This document shows positions 18,915-28,860 of a stretch of DNA of 64,000 bases, in pieces; position 1 is the stretch's first letter; every line of letters begins with the position of its first letter. Made by a program: the position numbers and the translations under genes. Origin of the DNA: Pantoea sp. Ep11b (GTDB lineage: Bacteria; Pseudomonadota; Gammaproteobacteria; Enterobacterales; Enterobacteriaceae). Where the stretch lies: positions 806,001 to 870,000 of the forward strand of contig NZ_CP160631.1 of the NCBI RefSeq assembly GCF_040783975.1, given 5' to 3'. Under the pieces are notes generated by a model. It saw only the letters and a list, made by a program, of their open reading frames with translations, was not told the origin of the DNA and did not search any database.

Positions 18915-21248
18915 ATGAAGCAAATTCGTCTGTTGGCGCAGTACTACGTTGATTTGATGGTCAAGCTGGGACTGGTGCGGTTCTCGCTGCTGCTGGCGTC
19001 GGCGCTGGTGGTGCTGGCGATGATTGTCCAGATGGCGGTCACGATGGTACTGCGGGGTCATGTTGAGAGCATCGACGTGGTGCGTTCGGTCTTCTTCGGG
19101 CTGCTGATCACGCCCTGGGCGGTCTATTTCCTGTCAGTGGTGGTCGACCAGCTGGAGGAGTCGCGGCAGCGGCTGGCCCGGCTGGTGGATAAGCTGGAGG
19201 AGATGCGTACCCGCGATCTGGAACTCAACCAGCAGATGAAAGAGACCATCACGCAGCTGAATCAGGAGATCAGCGACCGTAAAAAAGCGGAGCTGGCGCG
19301 CGAACAGGTGATGGATAAGCTGCGTGAGGAGGTGACGCGCCGTGAACAGGCGCAGATCGAGCTGGAACAGCAATCCTCTTTTCTGCGCTCCTTCCTGGAT
19401 GCCTCGCCAGACCTGGTGTTCTATCGCAACATCGATAAACAGTTCTCTGGCTGTAATCGGGCGATGGAGCTGCTGACCGGCAAAAGCGAAAAACAGCTGA
19501 TTGGCCTGACGCCGCGTGACATCTACGATGATGAAGCGGCGACCAAGGTCCTGGAGACGGATGAGAAAGTGTTCCGCCACAACGTCTCGCTGACCTATGA
19601 ACAGTGGCTGCAATATCCCGACGGCCGCAAAGCCTGTTTTGAGATCCGTAAAGTGCCCTATTATGACCGCGTCGGTAAGCGCAGCGGGCTGATGGGCTTT
19701 GGTCGCGATATAACCGAGCGTAAGCGCTATCAGGACGCGTTAGAGAACGCCAGCCGGGAAAAGACCACCTTTATCTCAACGATCAGCCACGAGCTTCGTA
19801 CGCCGCTTAATGGCATTGTCGGCCTGAGCCGGATTCTGCTGGACACCGATCTGAATCAGGAGCAGCTGAAATACCTGAAAACCATCCATGTCTCGGCCAT
19901 CACGCTGGGCAACATCTTCAACGATGTGATTGAGGTGGACAAGATCGAACGGCGTAAGGTGCAGCTGGATAATCAGCCGCTCGATTTTACCGGCTTCCTC
20001 GCCGATTTAGAGAATCTCTCCGGCCTGCTGGCACAGCCTAAAGGGCTGAAGTTTGTGCTCGCGCCGCAGCTGCCGCTGCCACACATGATCGCTACCGACG
20101 GCACCCGTCTTCGTCAGATTCTGTGGAACCTGATTGGCAACGCGGTGAAGTTTACCCAGCAGGGGGAGATCCTTGTGCGGGTCACCTATGAGCAGGATGA
20201 GACGCTGCGCTTCGAGGTTCAGGACTCCGGCATGGGGATCCCGCAGGATGAGCAGGACAAGATCTTTGCAATGTACTATCAGGTTAAAGATCAGCATGGC
20301 GGTAAACCGGCGACCGGCACCGGCATCGGGCTGGCGGTGTCCCGCCGCCTGGCGCAGGCGATGGGCGGCGATATCCGTGTTCACAGCGCGCCAGGGCAGG
20401 GCTCCTGCTTTACCGTCGAGATCCACGCGCCGCGCATTGCGGAAGAGGTGGAAAACGAAGGCGTGGAGGACAGCCTGCCGCTACCGGCCCTGCACGTCCT
20501 GCTGGTTGAAGATATTGAGCTGAATGTGATTGTGGCACGTTCGGTTCTGGAGAAGCTGGGCTGCAGCGTCGAGGTCGCCATGACCGGCCAGGCGGCGCTG
20601 GCGATGTTTGACCCGCTGGAGTTTGATCTGGTGCTGCTGGACATTCAGCTGCCGGATATGACCGGGCTGGATGTCTCGCGGGCCATTCGCCAGCAGTATC
20701 AGGGAACCCATCTGCCTCCGCTGGTGGCGCTCACCGCAAACGTCCTCAAAGACAAAAAAGAGTATTTCGACGCGGGCATGGATGATGTGCTCAGCAAGCC
20801 TCTGGCGGTTCCGGCACTGACGGCGATGATCAAAAAGTACTGGGATTATCAGTCTGAACCGGAAGAGGAGACCTCTGCCGGGCGCGATGATAAAACCCTG
20901 ATGCTGCTGGATGTCGCGATGCTTGAACAGTATATCGAGCTGGTTGGCCCTGGCCTGATCACCCAGAGCCTGACGATGTTCGAAAAAATGATGCCGGATT
21001 ACCTGGCCGTGCTGGAATCCAACCTGATGGCGCGGGATCAGAAGGGGATTGCTGAAGAGGGGCATAAAATCAAAGGCGCGGCGGGTTCAGTCGGGCTGCA
21101 GCGTTTACAGATGCTGGCGAAACAGATTCAGAGTCCGGAGCTGCCGGCGTGGTGGGACAACGTGACGGAGTGGATTGATGAGCTGAAGCACGAGTGGCGA
21201 CACGATGTGCAGGTATTGCGCGACTGGGTGGCAGAACAGGAACGCTGA
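18915..21248 (+). CDS. arcB: Aerobic respiration control sensor kinase ArcB
   Basis: ArcB is a tripartite hybrid histidine kinase that responds to quinone redox state and phosphorylates ArcA. The ATG at 18915 (MKQIRLLAQYYVDLM) follows AGGGAG and gives 777 residues. There are two N-terminal transmembrane helices (about 22-45 and 58-77), a coiled linker, a PAS domain (about 150-270), the kinase with H292 (FISTISHELRTPLNG), a receiver with D576 (LVLLDIQLPDMTG), and an HPt domain with H717 (EEGHKIKGAAGS). All three phospho-sites fall at E. coli positions. ArcZ lies antiparallel right after the stop. Confidence 0.98.
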   Translation: MKQIRLLAQYYVDLMVKLGLVRFSLLLASALVVLAMIVQMAVTMVLRGHVESIDVVRSVFFGLLITPWAVYFLSVVVDQLEESRQRLARLVDKLEEMRTRDLELNQQMKETITQLNQEISDRKKAELAREQVMDKLREEVTRREQAQIELEQQSSFLRSFLDASPDLVFYRNIDKQFSGCNRAMELLTGKSEKQLIGLTPRDIYDDEAATKVLETDEKVFRHNVSLTYEQWLQYPDGRKACFEIRKVPYYDRVGKRSGLMGFGRDITERKRYQDALENASREKTTFISTISHELRTPLNGIVGLSRILLDTDLNQEQLKYLKTIHVSAITLGNIFNDVIEVDKIERRKVQLDNQPLDFTGFLADLENLSGLLAQPKGLKFVLAPQLPLPHMIATDGTRLRQILWNLIGNAVKFTQQGEILVRVTYEQDETLRFEVQDSGMGIPQDEQDKIFAMYYQVKDQHGGKPATGTGIGLAVSRRLAQAMGGDIRVHSAPGQGSCFTVEIHAPRIAEEVENEGVEDSLPLPALHVLLVEDIELNVIVARSVLEKLGCSVEVAMTGQAALAMFDPLEFDLVLLDIQLPDMTGLDVSRAIRQQYQGTHLPPLVALTANVLKDKKEYFDAGMDDVLSKPLAVPALTAMIKKYWDYQSEPEEETSAGRDDKTLMLLDVAMLEQYIELVGPGLITQSLTMFEKMMPDYLAVLESNLMARDQKGIAEEGHKIKGAAGSVGLQRLQMLAKQIQSPELPAWWDNVTEWIDELKHEWRHDVQVLRDWVAEQER

Positions 21249-21256
21249 TACGCCAG

Positions 21257-21377
21257 AAAAAAATGACCCCAGCCGAGGCCGGGGTGCGCGAATACTGCGC
21301 CAACACCATGGAAATCATTGCGGCCGCTATGATCTGAATAATTAATGCAGCCGCAGGGTATTGGTTAACACTGTCAT
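21257..21377 (-). ncRNA. arcZ: Hfq-dependent small RNA ArcZ (RyhA/SraH)
   Basis: Read on the minus strand, the segment contains gatttccatggtgttgg, then cgcagtattcgcgcacccc. This is nearly identical to the conserved 3' half and seed region of E. coli ArcZ. It is followed by a GC-rich hairpin (accccggcc...ggggt) and seven T, which form the terminator. The position just downstream of arcB and opposite to it is the known ArcZ locus. A plausible promoter is ttgtcg-17-gctaag (21383-21411), placing the start near 21377 and giving about 120 nt. The 5' end is estimated. ArcZ activates rpoS and represses many mRNAs, including motility genes. The usual downstream neighbour elbB is absent. Confidence 0.9.
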
Positions 21378-22135
21378 CACCTTAGCAAATCCCTCTTCAC
21401 ATGCGACAAGATTCATTAAAAATTGTGATATTGAGCAGCGTTTAAATACAGAAAACATTAATTTGGCAACACAGTCAAGTAAGGAATCAATTTACGTGCT
21501 GCATTGCTGAAAAAATAGCCATTTCTGCCCTTTTTCGGGTAGTTTTAACGCGCCTGTGAGAGGGGAGTGGGGCGCGGATGCTGCCGGTGACGTCGCCGTT
21601 AACAGCGATGCCACCGGTACGGCTAAGACGCTGATATTGCAAGCAAGCACCCTGAAATGACACGAATAATCCAAAACAATCCGGAATGGTAAATATGAAT
21701 CTGCCGCTTTCTCTTTTTATCCGCATGGCTTAAGTACAATTACTGAGCGAAACCAGGGCCAGCGCAAAGATGACTCCTTCCGTTTAGCGCTGTTTATTTA
21801 AACGTTATAACGATAATTCTGATTAATATATAGACCGTGATGGAATCGGAAAAAAATAAAAGTTAAGAGGATTGAATGATTTTAACCGGCGCTTATTACC
21901 CATTATTAACTGTTTATCTGGAAAGCAGGTGCCGGGTCAGGATGAATGGAACCGATTCCTTTTTGCCGGAAGTCCTTGAACTATTTCGAACTGTTGCAGC
22001 ATTTTGATGCAAAATGACTGAATAAAGTCTGGAAACTGTCGGCTGAATTCTAACAAAATTCGTAAAAAGCCCGTCTCCGGGGTAGTGATTACATGTGTGA
22101 TTGATTAACGTCTGAAACAGGTATGGGAAGATTGC
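21378..22135. other. Gene-poor region between arcZ and mtgA
   Basis: About 760 bp lie here where E. coli has elbB between arcB/arcZ and mtgA. I find no elbB remnant in any frame. The left end carries the arcZ promoter. The middle is of mixed composition and 21780-21900 is AT-rich. One short open frame with a good ribosome binding site is listed separately, and the mtgA promoter should be near the right end. Confidence 0.6.
21876..22007 (+). CDS. Possible small protein of 43 residues
   Basis: An ATG-initiated frame encodes 43 residues beginning MILTGAYYPLLTVYLESR and ending LFRTVAAF. An AAGAGG ribosome binding site lies 5 bases upstream, and a tatata -10-like element lies about 45 bp upstream. 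I do not recognise the protein. It has a modestly hydrophobic N-terminal half without a signal peptide. The frame sits alone in a gene-poor gap and could be chance. Conservation in related genomes would settle it. Confidence 0.3.
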   Translation: MILTGAYYPLLTVYLESRCRVRMNGTDSFLPEVLELFRTVAAF

Positions 22136-22855
22136 ATGAAGAAGCATAAAGGAAGCGTCGGGCAGCGTATCAGGCGGATCGCGGGCCGAATTGCGCTGGT
22201 CTGGCTGGGGCTCTGGCTGGCGGGAATATTACTCTTTGCCTTCCTGCCGGTTCCGTTCTCCGCAGTGATGGCGGAACGGCAGATCGGGGCCTGGCTGCGC
22301 GGTGATTTTAGCTATGTCGCTCATTCAGACTGGGTCGGCCATGATGAGATCTCGCCCTGGATGGGGCTGGCCGTCATCGCCTCTGAAGATCAGAAGTTCC
22401 CCACTCACTGGGGTTTTGATGTGGCAGCGATTGAGTCGGTGCTGGATAAGAAGGAGAGCCAGATGCGCGGTGCCTCCACGCTGTCACAACAGACGGCGAA
22501 AAACCTCTTCCTGTGGGATGGACGCAGCTGGATACGAAAAGGTCTGGAAGCGGGTCTGACGGTGGGGCTGGAAACGGTCTGGACGAAACGGCGCATTCTG
22601 ACCGTCTATCTCAACATTGCCGAGTTCGGGCCAGGGATTTTTGGCGTTGAGGCGGCGGCGCAGCGCTACTTCCACAAGCCAGCCAGCCGGCTGACTGCGG
22701 CAGACGCAGCGTTACTGGCGGCGGTGTTGCCTAATCCGATTCGCTATCGTGCGGCGGCCCCCTCCGGCTATATCAGAGAGCGCCAGCAGTGGATCCTGCG
22801 CCAGATGCGCCAGCTGGGCGGAGAGGGCTTTTTACAGCGTAATCAGCTCAACTGA
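22136..22855 (+). CDS. mtgA: Monofunctional biosynthetic peptidoglycan transglycosylase MtgA
   Basis: MtgA is a GT51 glycosyltransferase that polymerises lipid II into glycan strands at the inner membrane. The 239-residue protein (E. coli 242) has an N-terminal transmembrane helix (about 18-38). The GT51 motifs include [16 protein letters not shown] with catalytic E84, [17 protein letters not shown] and [20 protein letters not shown]. It converges with npr, with only 3 bp between the stop codons. Confidence 0.97.
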   Translation: MKKHKGSVGQRIRRIAGRIALVWLGLWLAGILLFAFLPVPFSAVMAERQIGAWLRGDFSYVAHSDWVGHDEISPWMGLAVIASEDQKFPTHWGFDVAAIESVLDKKESQMRGASTLSQQTAKNLFLWDGRSWIRKGLEAGLTVGLETVWTKRRILTVYLNIAEFGPGIFGVEAAAQRYFHKPASRLTAADAALLAAVLPNPIRYRAAAPSGYIRERQQWILRQMRQLGGEGFLQRNQLN

Positions 22856-22858
22856 GCC

Positions 22859-23131
22859 TTAATCTTCATCGAAGCCCGCTTCGAACAGTTCGATGACCGC
22901 CGCCAGCGCCGGAACCTCTTCCGGGCCGCTGGCTTCGATCTCAATGTGCCCGCCTTTTGCTGAATCGAGCATCAGCAGCGCGATCACGCTGCTGGCTTCG
23001 GCTTCGGTGCCCGCTTCGTTGCGCAGCAGGACTTCGGCGTCAAAGCTCTGCACCAGCTCAAAGAGCTTCATTGCCGGACGGGCGTGCATACCCAGCTTAT
23101 TTTTGATTTCTACAGTTTGTCTGACGGTCAT
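22859..23131 (-). CDS. npr: Phosphocarrier protein NPr of the nitrogen PTS
   Basis: This HPr-like protein passes phosphate from PtsP (EINtr) to PtsN (EIIANtr). The 90-residue length matches NPr. The active-site histidine is H16 in [12 protein letters not shown], and the regulatory Ser region is [10 protein letters not shown]. The start overlaps the rapZ stop by 4 bases, which implies translational coupling. It is the last gene of the rpoN-hpf-ptsN-rapZ-npr cluster. Confidence 0.97.
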   Translation of the reverse strand: MTVRQTVEIKNKLGMHARPAMKLFELVQSFDAEVLLRNEAGTEAEASSVIALLMLDSAKGGHIEIEASGPEEVPALAAVIELFEAGFDED

Positions 23132-23982
23132 GATTTGCGCTTTTCCAGCGTGCGATGGCGTGACTGTACATTCTTACCGCGTGAACGGAAGTAATCGGCC
23201 AGCTGCTCGGCGATATAGACGGAGCGATGTTTGCCGCCGGTACAGCCAATCGCCACGGTAAGATAGCTACGGTTATTGGTTTCCAGCATCGGCAGCCAGA
23301 GTTCTAAATAGCTGCGCGTCTGGTAGATAAAATTGTGCACTTCGGTATGGCGATCGAGGAAGGCCGCCACCGGACGGTCGAGGCCCGTCATTGGCCGCAG
23401 CTTGGGATCCCAGTGGGGATTGGGCAGAAAGCGCACGTCAAACACGTAGTCCGCATCAATAGGGATGCCATGTTTGAAGCCAAAGGATTCGAACACCATG
23501 GTCAGCTCACGTTCACGCTTGCCCAGCAGACGGGTACGCAGCATCTCGGCCAGCTCATGCACCGACATCTCAGAGGTGTCGATAATCAGATCAGCCCGGG
23601 AACGCAGCGGCTCCAGCAGATCGCTCTCTTCGTCAATCGCGCTCTCCAGCGACAGGTTCTTGCTGGAGAGCGGGTGCAGACGGCGTGTATCGCTGTAACG
23701 ACGAATCAGGGTATTGCGATCGGCGTCGAGAAACAGCAGCTGCGGTGAAAAGGAGTCAGGCAGATTATTCAGCGCGGTTTCGAAAATTTCAGGGGATTCA
23801 GGCATGTTGCGGACATCGATACTGACCGCCGCCGAAATATTGCGATCGGCCAGCGAGTTCGCTAACTCCGGCAGCAGCACGACCGGCAGGTTATCGACGC
23901 AGTAGAATCCCATATCTTCCAGCGCACGGAGCGCCACTGACTTCCCCGAGCCTGAACGACCGCTAACGATCATCAGCACCAT
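23128..23982 (-). CDS. rapZ: RNase adapter protein RapZ (YhbJ)
   Basis: RapZ binds GlcN6P and the small RNA GlmZ and presents GlmZ to RNase E, thereby adjusting GlmS synthesis. The protein has 284 residues, as in E. coli. The Walker A motif is GRSGSGKS (8-15). The C-terminal domain carries the [17 protein letters not shown] motif and ends in a basic tail ([17 protein letters not shown]) implicated in RNA binding. It sits between ptsN and npr. Confidence 0.97.
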   Translation of the reverse strand: MVLMIVSGRSGSGKSVALRALEDMGFYCVDNLPVVLLPELANSLADRNISAAVSIDVRNMPESPEIFETALNNLPDSFSPQLLFLDADRNTLIRRYSDTRRLHPLSSKNLSLESAIDEESDLLEPLRSRADLIIDTSEMSVHELAEMLRTRLLGKRERELTMVFESFGFKHGIPIDADYVFDVRFLPNPHWDPKLRPMTGLDRPVAAFLDRHTEVHNFIYQTRSYLELWLPMLETNNRSYLTVAIGCTGGKHRSVYIAEQLADYFRSRGKNVQSRHRTLEKRKS

Positions 23983-24029
23983 GACCTTCTCTCCCGTTTT
24001 AAAACCGGCAACCGGCCGGTAAAGACGCG

Positions 24030-24509
24030 TTACTGCTCTGTCTGGATTTCCGTAATAATGGCATAGAGCTCTTCATCACTCTGCGCCGCGCGCAGACGGC
24101 GGCAGACCGTTTTATCTGCCAGACGTTTTGCCACCAGTGAAAGGGTGTGCAGATGCGTTTTGCACTGGTCAGCCGGCACCAGCAGGGCAAACAGCAGATC
24201 GACCGGCTGGTTATCGACAGCATCAAACGCAATCGGCTGTTCGAGGCTGATAAAGACCCCGACCGCGCGCAGCGTATCCTCTTCCAGCTTGCCGTGAGGA
24301 ATAGCGATGCCGTTGCCGATACCGGTACTGCCCATGCGTTCACGGGTCAGGATCGCTTCGAAAAGCGTCTGGTGCGGCAGGTTGAGCTGCTTAGCGGCCA
24401 GTTCGCTGATGATTTCCAGCGCACGTTTTTTGCTCTGGCAGTGTACGCCGCTGCGGGTGCAGTCTGGCGAAAGCACCGTGCTCAATTCCAGTGTAAGATC
24501 GTTGTTCAT
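24030..24509 (-). CDS. ptsN: Nitrogen PTS enzyme IIA (PtsN)
   Basis: PtsN is the terminal phosphoacceptor of PTSNtr. In enterobacteria it modulates K+ uptake (TrkA, KdpD) and other targets. The start at 24509 ([13 protein letters not shown]) matches family N-termini; a further upstream in-frame ATG reads through the hpf-ptsN spacer and is rejected. The protein has 159 residues, with active H72 in [12 protein letters not shown]. It is located downstream of hpf and rpoN, as usual. Confidence 0.96.
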   Translation of the reverse strand: MNNDLTLELSTVLSPDCTRSGVHCQSKKRALEIISELAAKQLNLPHQTLFEAILTRERMGSTGIGNGIAIPHGKLEEDTLRAVGVFISLEQPIAFDAVDNQPVDLLFALLVPADQCKTHLHTLSLVAKRLADKTVCRRLRAAQSDEELYAIITEIQTEQ

Positions 24510-24599
24510 TAGCGTTTCACTTGCGAGTTCACCAGGCCATTCACCGCCAGCGCGTCCTGACGCGGGAGACAAACGGCGCCTCTGCTCAGATGACAAAAC

Positions 24600-24618
24600 G
24601 GGGCGGATTATCCGCCCC
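24600..24618 (-). terminator. Hairpin between hpf and ptsN
   Basis: An 8-bp perfect stem (ggggcgga / tccgcccc) with a 3-base loop is followed on the minus strand by gttttg. The short T tract suggests partial termination or mRNA stabilisation inside the rpoN operon. Confidence 0.55.
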
Positions 24619-24663
24619 ATCCTGTCGGCTCTGCGCGGCAGGCGCGCGTAGCTGGCGTGAAGG

Positions 24664-24951
24664 TTAGTGTTTTTTCAGTTTATCTTTGTGTTTGGTCAGC
24701 TGACGGGCGAGCTTATCGATAAGCCCGTCAATGGCCGCATACATATCTTCTGCTTCCGAAGTGGCGTGCAGCTCGCCACCATTTACGTGAAGTGTTGCGT
24801 CAGCCACCTGAGTGACTTTCTCAACTTTCAGGACAATATAGACCTGATTGATATGTTCAAAATAGTGTTCCAGTTTGGCAAATTTACCGCTGACAAACTC
24901 ACGCAGAGGCGGAGTGATTTCAACGTGTTGCCCGGTCAGGTTCAGCTGCAT
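24664..24951 (-). CDS. hpf: Ribosome hibernation promoting factor HPF (short form)
   Basis: HPF binds the 30S decoding region and promotes 100S dimer formation in stationary phase. The 95-residue single-domain protein starts MQLNLTGQHVEITPPLREFV, contains DMYAAIDGLIDKLARQL and has the basic tail KHKDKLKKH. Its length equals that of E. coli. It is directly downstream of rpoN. Confidence 0.97.
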   Translation of the reverse strand: MQLNLTGQHVEITPPLREFVSGKFAKLEHYFEHINQVYIVLKVEKVTQVADATLHVNGGELHATSEAEDMYAAIDGLIDKLARQLTKHKDKLKKH

Positions 24952-24972
24952 AGGTCTTCCTTCTCATGTCTT

Positions 24973-26406
24973 TCAAACCAGCTGTTTACGCTGGTTCGAT
25001 GGCGGGATGGATAAAGACTCACGATATTTGGCGACGGTTCGCCGTGCCACCATAATCCCCTGATCAGATAACATGGAGGTCAGTTTACTGTCGCTCAAGG
25101 GTTTGGCTGGATTTTCCGCCGAAATTAATTTTTTCACCAGCGCGCGGATCGCCGTCGAAGAGGCTTCACCGCCACCCTCGGTATTCACATGGCTGGAGAA
25201 AAAGTACTTCAGTTCGAAAATGCCCCGCGGGCTGTGCAGATACTTCTGCGTTGTCACGCGGGAAATGGTCGACTCGTGCATCTCAACAGCCTGGGCGATA
25301 TCGGCCAGTACCATCGGACGCATAAACTCTTCACCCTGCTCGAAAAACGCCTGCTGCTGTTCAACAATACAGCGCGTCACTTTCAGCAGCGTATCGTTAC
25401 GGCTTTCCAGACTCTTAATCAGCCAGCGCGCCTCCTGCAGATTACTGCGAATAAACTGGCTGTCGCTCTCATTGCGCGTGGTGCCGCCCATTGCGGCGTA
25501 GTGCTGGTTGATCCTGAGGCGCGGCACACTGTCGGCGTTAAGTTCAACCGTCCAGCGGCTGCCGACCTTGCGCACCAGTACATCGGGAATCACATATTCC
25601 GGTTCGCCGGTATTGATCGACTGGCCCGGGCGCGGGTCCAGCGACTGAATCAGCAGCATCGCCTCTTTCAGCACCTCTTCTTTAAGGCGCGTGACCCGCA
25701 TCAGGCTGCGGAAATCGTGATTAGCCAGCAGGTCGAGATGTTCGCTGACGATCAGACGCGCCTCTGCCAGCATCGGGGTTTCGGGCGCATACTGCGAAAG
25801 CTGTACCAGCAGGCAGTCACGCAGGTCGCGCGCGCCGACGCCGATCGGATCGAAGCGCTGGATGCGTTTCAGCACCGCTTCCACTTCGTCCACTTCCAGT
25901 TCGTCGTTACCGATGCCGTCGAGGATCTCCTCAAGCGAAACGGTAAGATACCCGGTGTCATCGATAGCGTCGACGATAGAGGTCGCAATCGCGCGATCGG
26001 TGTCACTGAATGGCGTCAGTCCGACCTGCCACATCAGATAATCCTGCAGAGACTGAGTGGTTTCGCCCTGATAAACCGGTAACTCATCATCCTGATAATC
26101 GGTGCCGGTACCAGACGGCGTGCCAGCCGTGTAGATCTCATCCCAGGTGGCATCCAGCGGCAGCTCATCGGGCATCTCTTTCTGCTCAAGGGCTTCGCGG
26201 GTGTCCAGCGCCTCGGCCTCAGACGATTCCCGGGCGTCGATCTCTTCGTGCAGTTCGGTCTGCTCAAGCAGCGGGTTGCTTTCCAGTGCAAGCTGTAACT
26301 CCTGCTGGAGTTCAAGCGTAGAGAGCTGCAGCAGACGAATGGCCTGCTGCAGTTGTGGCGTCATTGCCAGCTGTTGGCTGAACCTGAGTTGTAAACCTTG
26401 CTTCAT
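24973..26406 (-). CDS. rpoN: RNA polymerase sigma-54 factor RpoN
   Basis: RpoN is the alternative sigma factor for nitrogen and other activator-dependent genes. It has 477 residues, the E. coli length. The Gln- and Leu-rich region I (1-50; [20 protein letters not shown]) is followed by an acidic region II, the core-binding domain, and the RpoN box [10 protein letters not shown] (454-463) near the end. It lies between lptB and hpf. Confidence 0.98.
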   Translation of the reverse strand: MKQGLQLRFSQQLAMTPQLQQAIRLLQLSTLELQQELQLALESNPLLEQTELHEEIDARESSEAEALDTREALEQKEMPDELPLDATWDEIYTAGTPSGTGTDYQDDELPVYQGETTQSLQDYLMWQVGLTPFSDTDRAIATSIVDAIDDTGYLTVSLEEILDGIGNDELEVDEVEAVLKRIQRFDPIGVGARDLRDCLLVQLSQYAPETPMLAEARLIVSEHLDLLANHDFRSLMRVTRLKEEVLKEAMLLIQSLDPRPGQSINTGEPEYVIPDVLVRKVGSRWTVELNADSVPRLRINQHYAAMGGTTRNESDSQFIRSNLQEARWLIKSLESRNDTLLKVTRCIVEQQQAFFEQGEEFMRPMVLADIAQAVEMHESTISRVTTQKYLHSPRGIFELKYFFSSHVNTEGGGEASSTAIRALVKKLISAENPAKPLSDSKLTSMLSDQGIMVARRTVAKYRESLSIPPSNQRKQLV

Positions 26407-26454
26407 AGACAGGATGATAGTTCCCAGGTAAACATCACAATTAACGACACCTTA

Positions 26455-27180
26455 TCAGAGTCTGAACTCTTCACCCAAATAAACCCGCTTCACCTGCTCA
26501 TCGGCCAGGATCTCGTTCGGCGTGCCGTGCGCAATCAGGTGACCCTGGCTGACGATGTAAGCCCGCTCACAGACCGCTAAGGTTTCACGCACGTTGTGGT
26601 CGGTGATCAGCACGCCCAGGCCACTGTCACGCAGATGCTCGATGATCTTTTTGATGTCGATAACGGAGATCGGGTCAACACCGGCAAAAGGCTCATCCAG
26701 CAGGATAAACTTAGGATTGGCCGCCAGCGCACGCGCGATCTCGACACGACGGCGTTCACCGCCCGACAGTGCCTGACCCATGCTGTCGCGCAGGTGTTCG
26801 ATGTGGAACTCTTCCATCAGTTCGCGGGCGCGATCCTGACGCTGCTCTTCCGTCAGATCGTCGCGGATCTGCAGGACGGCCATCAGGTTATCGTAGACGC
26901 TGAGGCGACGGAAAATAGAGGCTTCCTGCGGCAGATAGCCGATGCCGCGACGTGCGCGGGCATGCAGTGGCAGGATGCTGATATCTTCATCATCAATGAC
27001 AATGCGACCCGCGTCGCGGGGCACGATCCCCACCACCATGTAAAAAGTGGTGGTCTTACCGGCACCGTTCGGGCCCAGCAGGCCGACAATCTCGCCGGAC
27101 TTGACCTGCAGACTGACATCTTCTACCACGCGACGGCCCTTATATGCCTTCGCCAGGTTTTCTGCGATTAATGTGGCCAT
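26455..27180 (-). CDS. lptB: LPS export ABC transporter ATPase LptB
   Basis: LptB powers LptB2FGC, which extracts LPS from the inner membrane. The 241-residue ABC ATPase has Walker [11 protein letters not shown]-loop [10 protein letters not shown], signature [15 protein letters not shown], Walker [14 protein letters not shown] and the switch His in ITDHNVRE. It is 5 bp downstream of lptA on the minus strand. Confidence 0.98.
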   Translation of the reverse strand: MATLIAENLAKAYKGRRVVEDVSLQVKSGEIVGLLGPNGAGKTTTFYMVVGIVPRDAGRIVIDDEDISILPLHARARRGIGYLPQEASIFRRLSVYDNLMAVLQIRDDLTEEQRQDRARELMEEFHIEHLRDSMGQALSGGERRRVEIARALAANPKFILLDEPFAGVDPISVIDIKKIIEHLRDSGLGVLITDHNVRETLAVCERAYIVSQGHLIAHGTPNEILADEQVKRVYLGEEFRL

Positions 27181-27185
27181 AGCTA

Positions 27186-27737
27186 TCAGTTACTCTTCTT
27201 TCCGCTGGTGGACGAACCTTTATCCTGAAGCTGCGACGGCACCAGAACGGTGGTCACGCGCTTGTTCTGGCCCTGGCTGTAAGCCTGCATTTTCTGCTCT
27301 TTCACCAGGTAGGTAATACGGTCGCCTTTGATGTTGCTGTCCTGCTGCTCGATAAACGCATTGCCGGTCAGTTCAACGAAATCGTTCGCCAGTTCGTAGT
27401 GCAGTTTAGCGGCGTGGCCCTGCACCGGCTTGCCGCTGTCCTGCATCTGATAAAAGGTGGCGGGGTTGCCGTAGGCGTCAACGATGGTTTTCTTGCTGTC
27501 GCCGCCCGGACGGGTCACCACGACTTTATCAGCCGTGATTTTGATTGATCCCTGGGTCACGATGACATTGCCGGTAAAGGTCGCAACGTTGCCCTGCAAA
27601 TCCAGCGCCTGATTCTGCGAGTCAATGTTTACGGGCTTGTCCGAGTCACCGGTCAGGGCCAGCGCCGGCACGCTGGTTGCCAGCAGTACCGAGGCCAGCA
27701 GGATCTTCAAACTATTTTTGTTCATTTTGAATTTCAT
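27186..27737 (-). CDS. lptA: Periplasmic LPS bridge protein LptA
   Basis: LptA oligomers carry LPS across the periplasm. The 183-residue precursor has a signal peptide cleaved near VPALA27 and the OstA/LptA beta-jellyroll ([38 protein letters not shown]). The start at 27737 lies 26 bases inside the lptC end, as in E. coli, which argues for translational coupling. Confidence 0.97.
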   Translation of the reverse strand: MKFKMNKNSLKILLASVLLATSVPALALTGDSDKPVNIDSQNQALDLQGNVATFTGNVIVTQGSIKITADKVVVTRPGGDSKKTIVDAYGNPATFYQMQDSGKPVQGHAAKLHYELANDFVELTGNAFIEQQDSNIKGDRITYLVKEQKMQAYSQGQNKRVTTVLVPSQLQDKGSSTSGKKSN

Positions 27738-28284
27738 AAGAGGTTTTGACCTTCTCGATTAACTCGGCGTTTTTCGTCCGTAAATTGCCGCGCATTTTCA
27801 TGCCAGTGGAGTTAAAGCTGCGGCCATACAATGTCACCTGATCATCAGAGGTAACATCCTGAGTGACAAGATTGATCTGCGCATTATCGGTTTTGATGCG
27901 CTCAAGCTGAGAGTCCTGCGTCAGGGTATTCAGCTCAACATGGCCATAAAGATAAAGCATACGATCTTTGGTGAGCTTTGCTTTATCTGCCCGTAGCGAC
28001 CAGGTCGGAATTTTGTTCTCATCAAAGGTGGTCATCACCGGGTTCTCGAACCAGCTCAGTTCGTCGTCCGAAAAATAGGTCACTTTGTCCGAGGTCAGTT
28101 TATAGGAGAGCGCGCCCTGCGGGTTATAAACCACAGTGTGCGAATCGGCACTGGTATAGGTCGGCGACTGTGTGCCATTGCCGACAGGCGTGCCATCGTC
28201 ATCCTGGTTAGTAAGATTCCAGCCGATCAAAACCAGTGCAATCAAGGTCAGAATCAGCGTTATCCAACGCCTGCTTTTACTCAT
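27712..28284 (-). CDS. lptC: LPS export system membrane protein LptC
   Basis: LptC is a bitopic protein that receives LPS from LptFG and hands it to LptA. The 190-residue protein has an N-terminal transmembrane helix (about 7-25) followed by a periplasmic LptA-like fold (LYLYGHVELNTLTQDSQL, LYGRSFNSTGMKMRGNL). Its start overlaps the kdsC stop by 4 bases and its end overlaps lptA. Confidence 0.96.
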   Translation of the reverse strand: MSKSRRWITLILTLIALVLIGWNLTNQDDDGTPVGNGTQSPTYTSADSHTVVYNPQGALSYKLTSDKVTYFSDDELSWFENPVMTTFDENKIPTWSLRADKAKLTKDRMLYLYGHVELNTLTQDSQLERIKTDNAQINLVTQDVTSDDQVTLYGRSFNSTGMKMRGNLRTKNAELIEKVKTSYEIQNEQK

Positions 28285-28847
28285 ACTGATTGCCCTTTGG
28301 CATCCTCAAATTTGTTCTGCGCCATTAAGATCAGATCACATACTTCACGCACCGCGCCGCGTCCGCCAGCGATCCGCGTGACATAGTGCGCGCGCGGCAG
28401 CAGAATCGGATGAGCATCCGCGACTGCCACGCTTAATCCCACTTTCGCCATAACCGGCCAGTCAATCAGATCGTCACCTATGTAGGCGACCTGGTCGTCG
28501 GAAAGGGACAGTTTATCCAGAAGTTCACGATAGGCCAAAAGCTTATCCGATTGTCCCTGATAAAGATGGCGAATGCCGAGCGTTTTACAGCGATCTTCCA
28601 TCAGTCGGGCATTGCGGCCGGTAATAATAGCCACTTCCACATCGGAGGTCAGCAGGCAGCGGACGCCGTAACCATCCCGCACGTTGAATGCCTTCAGCTC
28701 TTCGCCATTGTTCCCCATGTAGATCACGCCGTCGGACATCACGCCATCGACGTCGCAGATCAGCAGACGGATCCGGCTGGCGCGCGCCATCACGTTGGCG
28801 CTGACCGGGCCATAGCAGGTCTCTATCGGGGGAGTTGCCAGTTGCAT
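28281..28847 (-). CDS. kdsC: 3-deoxy-D-manno-octulosonate 8-phosphate phosphatase KdsC
   Basis: This HAD-superfamily phosphatase makes free Kdo for the LPS inner core. The 188-residue protein has the catalytic DxD motif (LLICDVDGVMSDG), motif II ITGRNARL and motif IV YIGDDLIDWPVM. It lies between kdsD and lptC, so sugar synthesis and LPS export genes are co-transcribed. Confidence 0.97.
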   Translation of the reverse strand: MQLATPPIETCYGPVSANVMARASRIRLLICDVDGVMSDGVIYMGNNGEELKAFNVRDGYGVRCLLTSDVEVAIITGRNARLMEDRCKTLGIRHLYQGQSDKLLAYRELLDKLSLSDDQVAYIGDDLIDWPVMAKVGLSVAVADAHPILLPRAHYVTRIAGGRGAVREVCDLILMAQNKFEDAKGQSV

Positions 28848-28860
28848 TTTCTCTTCCTGT

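Noticed and set aside
25189..26082. 297-codon plus-strand frame opposite rpoN
   Set aside because: The His/Gln/Arg-rich translation is typical of an antisense frame; rpoN on the other strand is full-length and unambiguous.
27712..27737. 26-bp overlap of lptC and lptA, considered as a possible frameshift or wrong start
   Set aside because: A similar overlap occurs in E. coli and both proteins are full length, so it is normal translational coupling.
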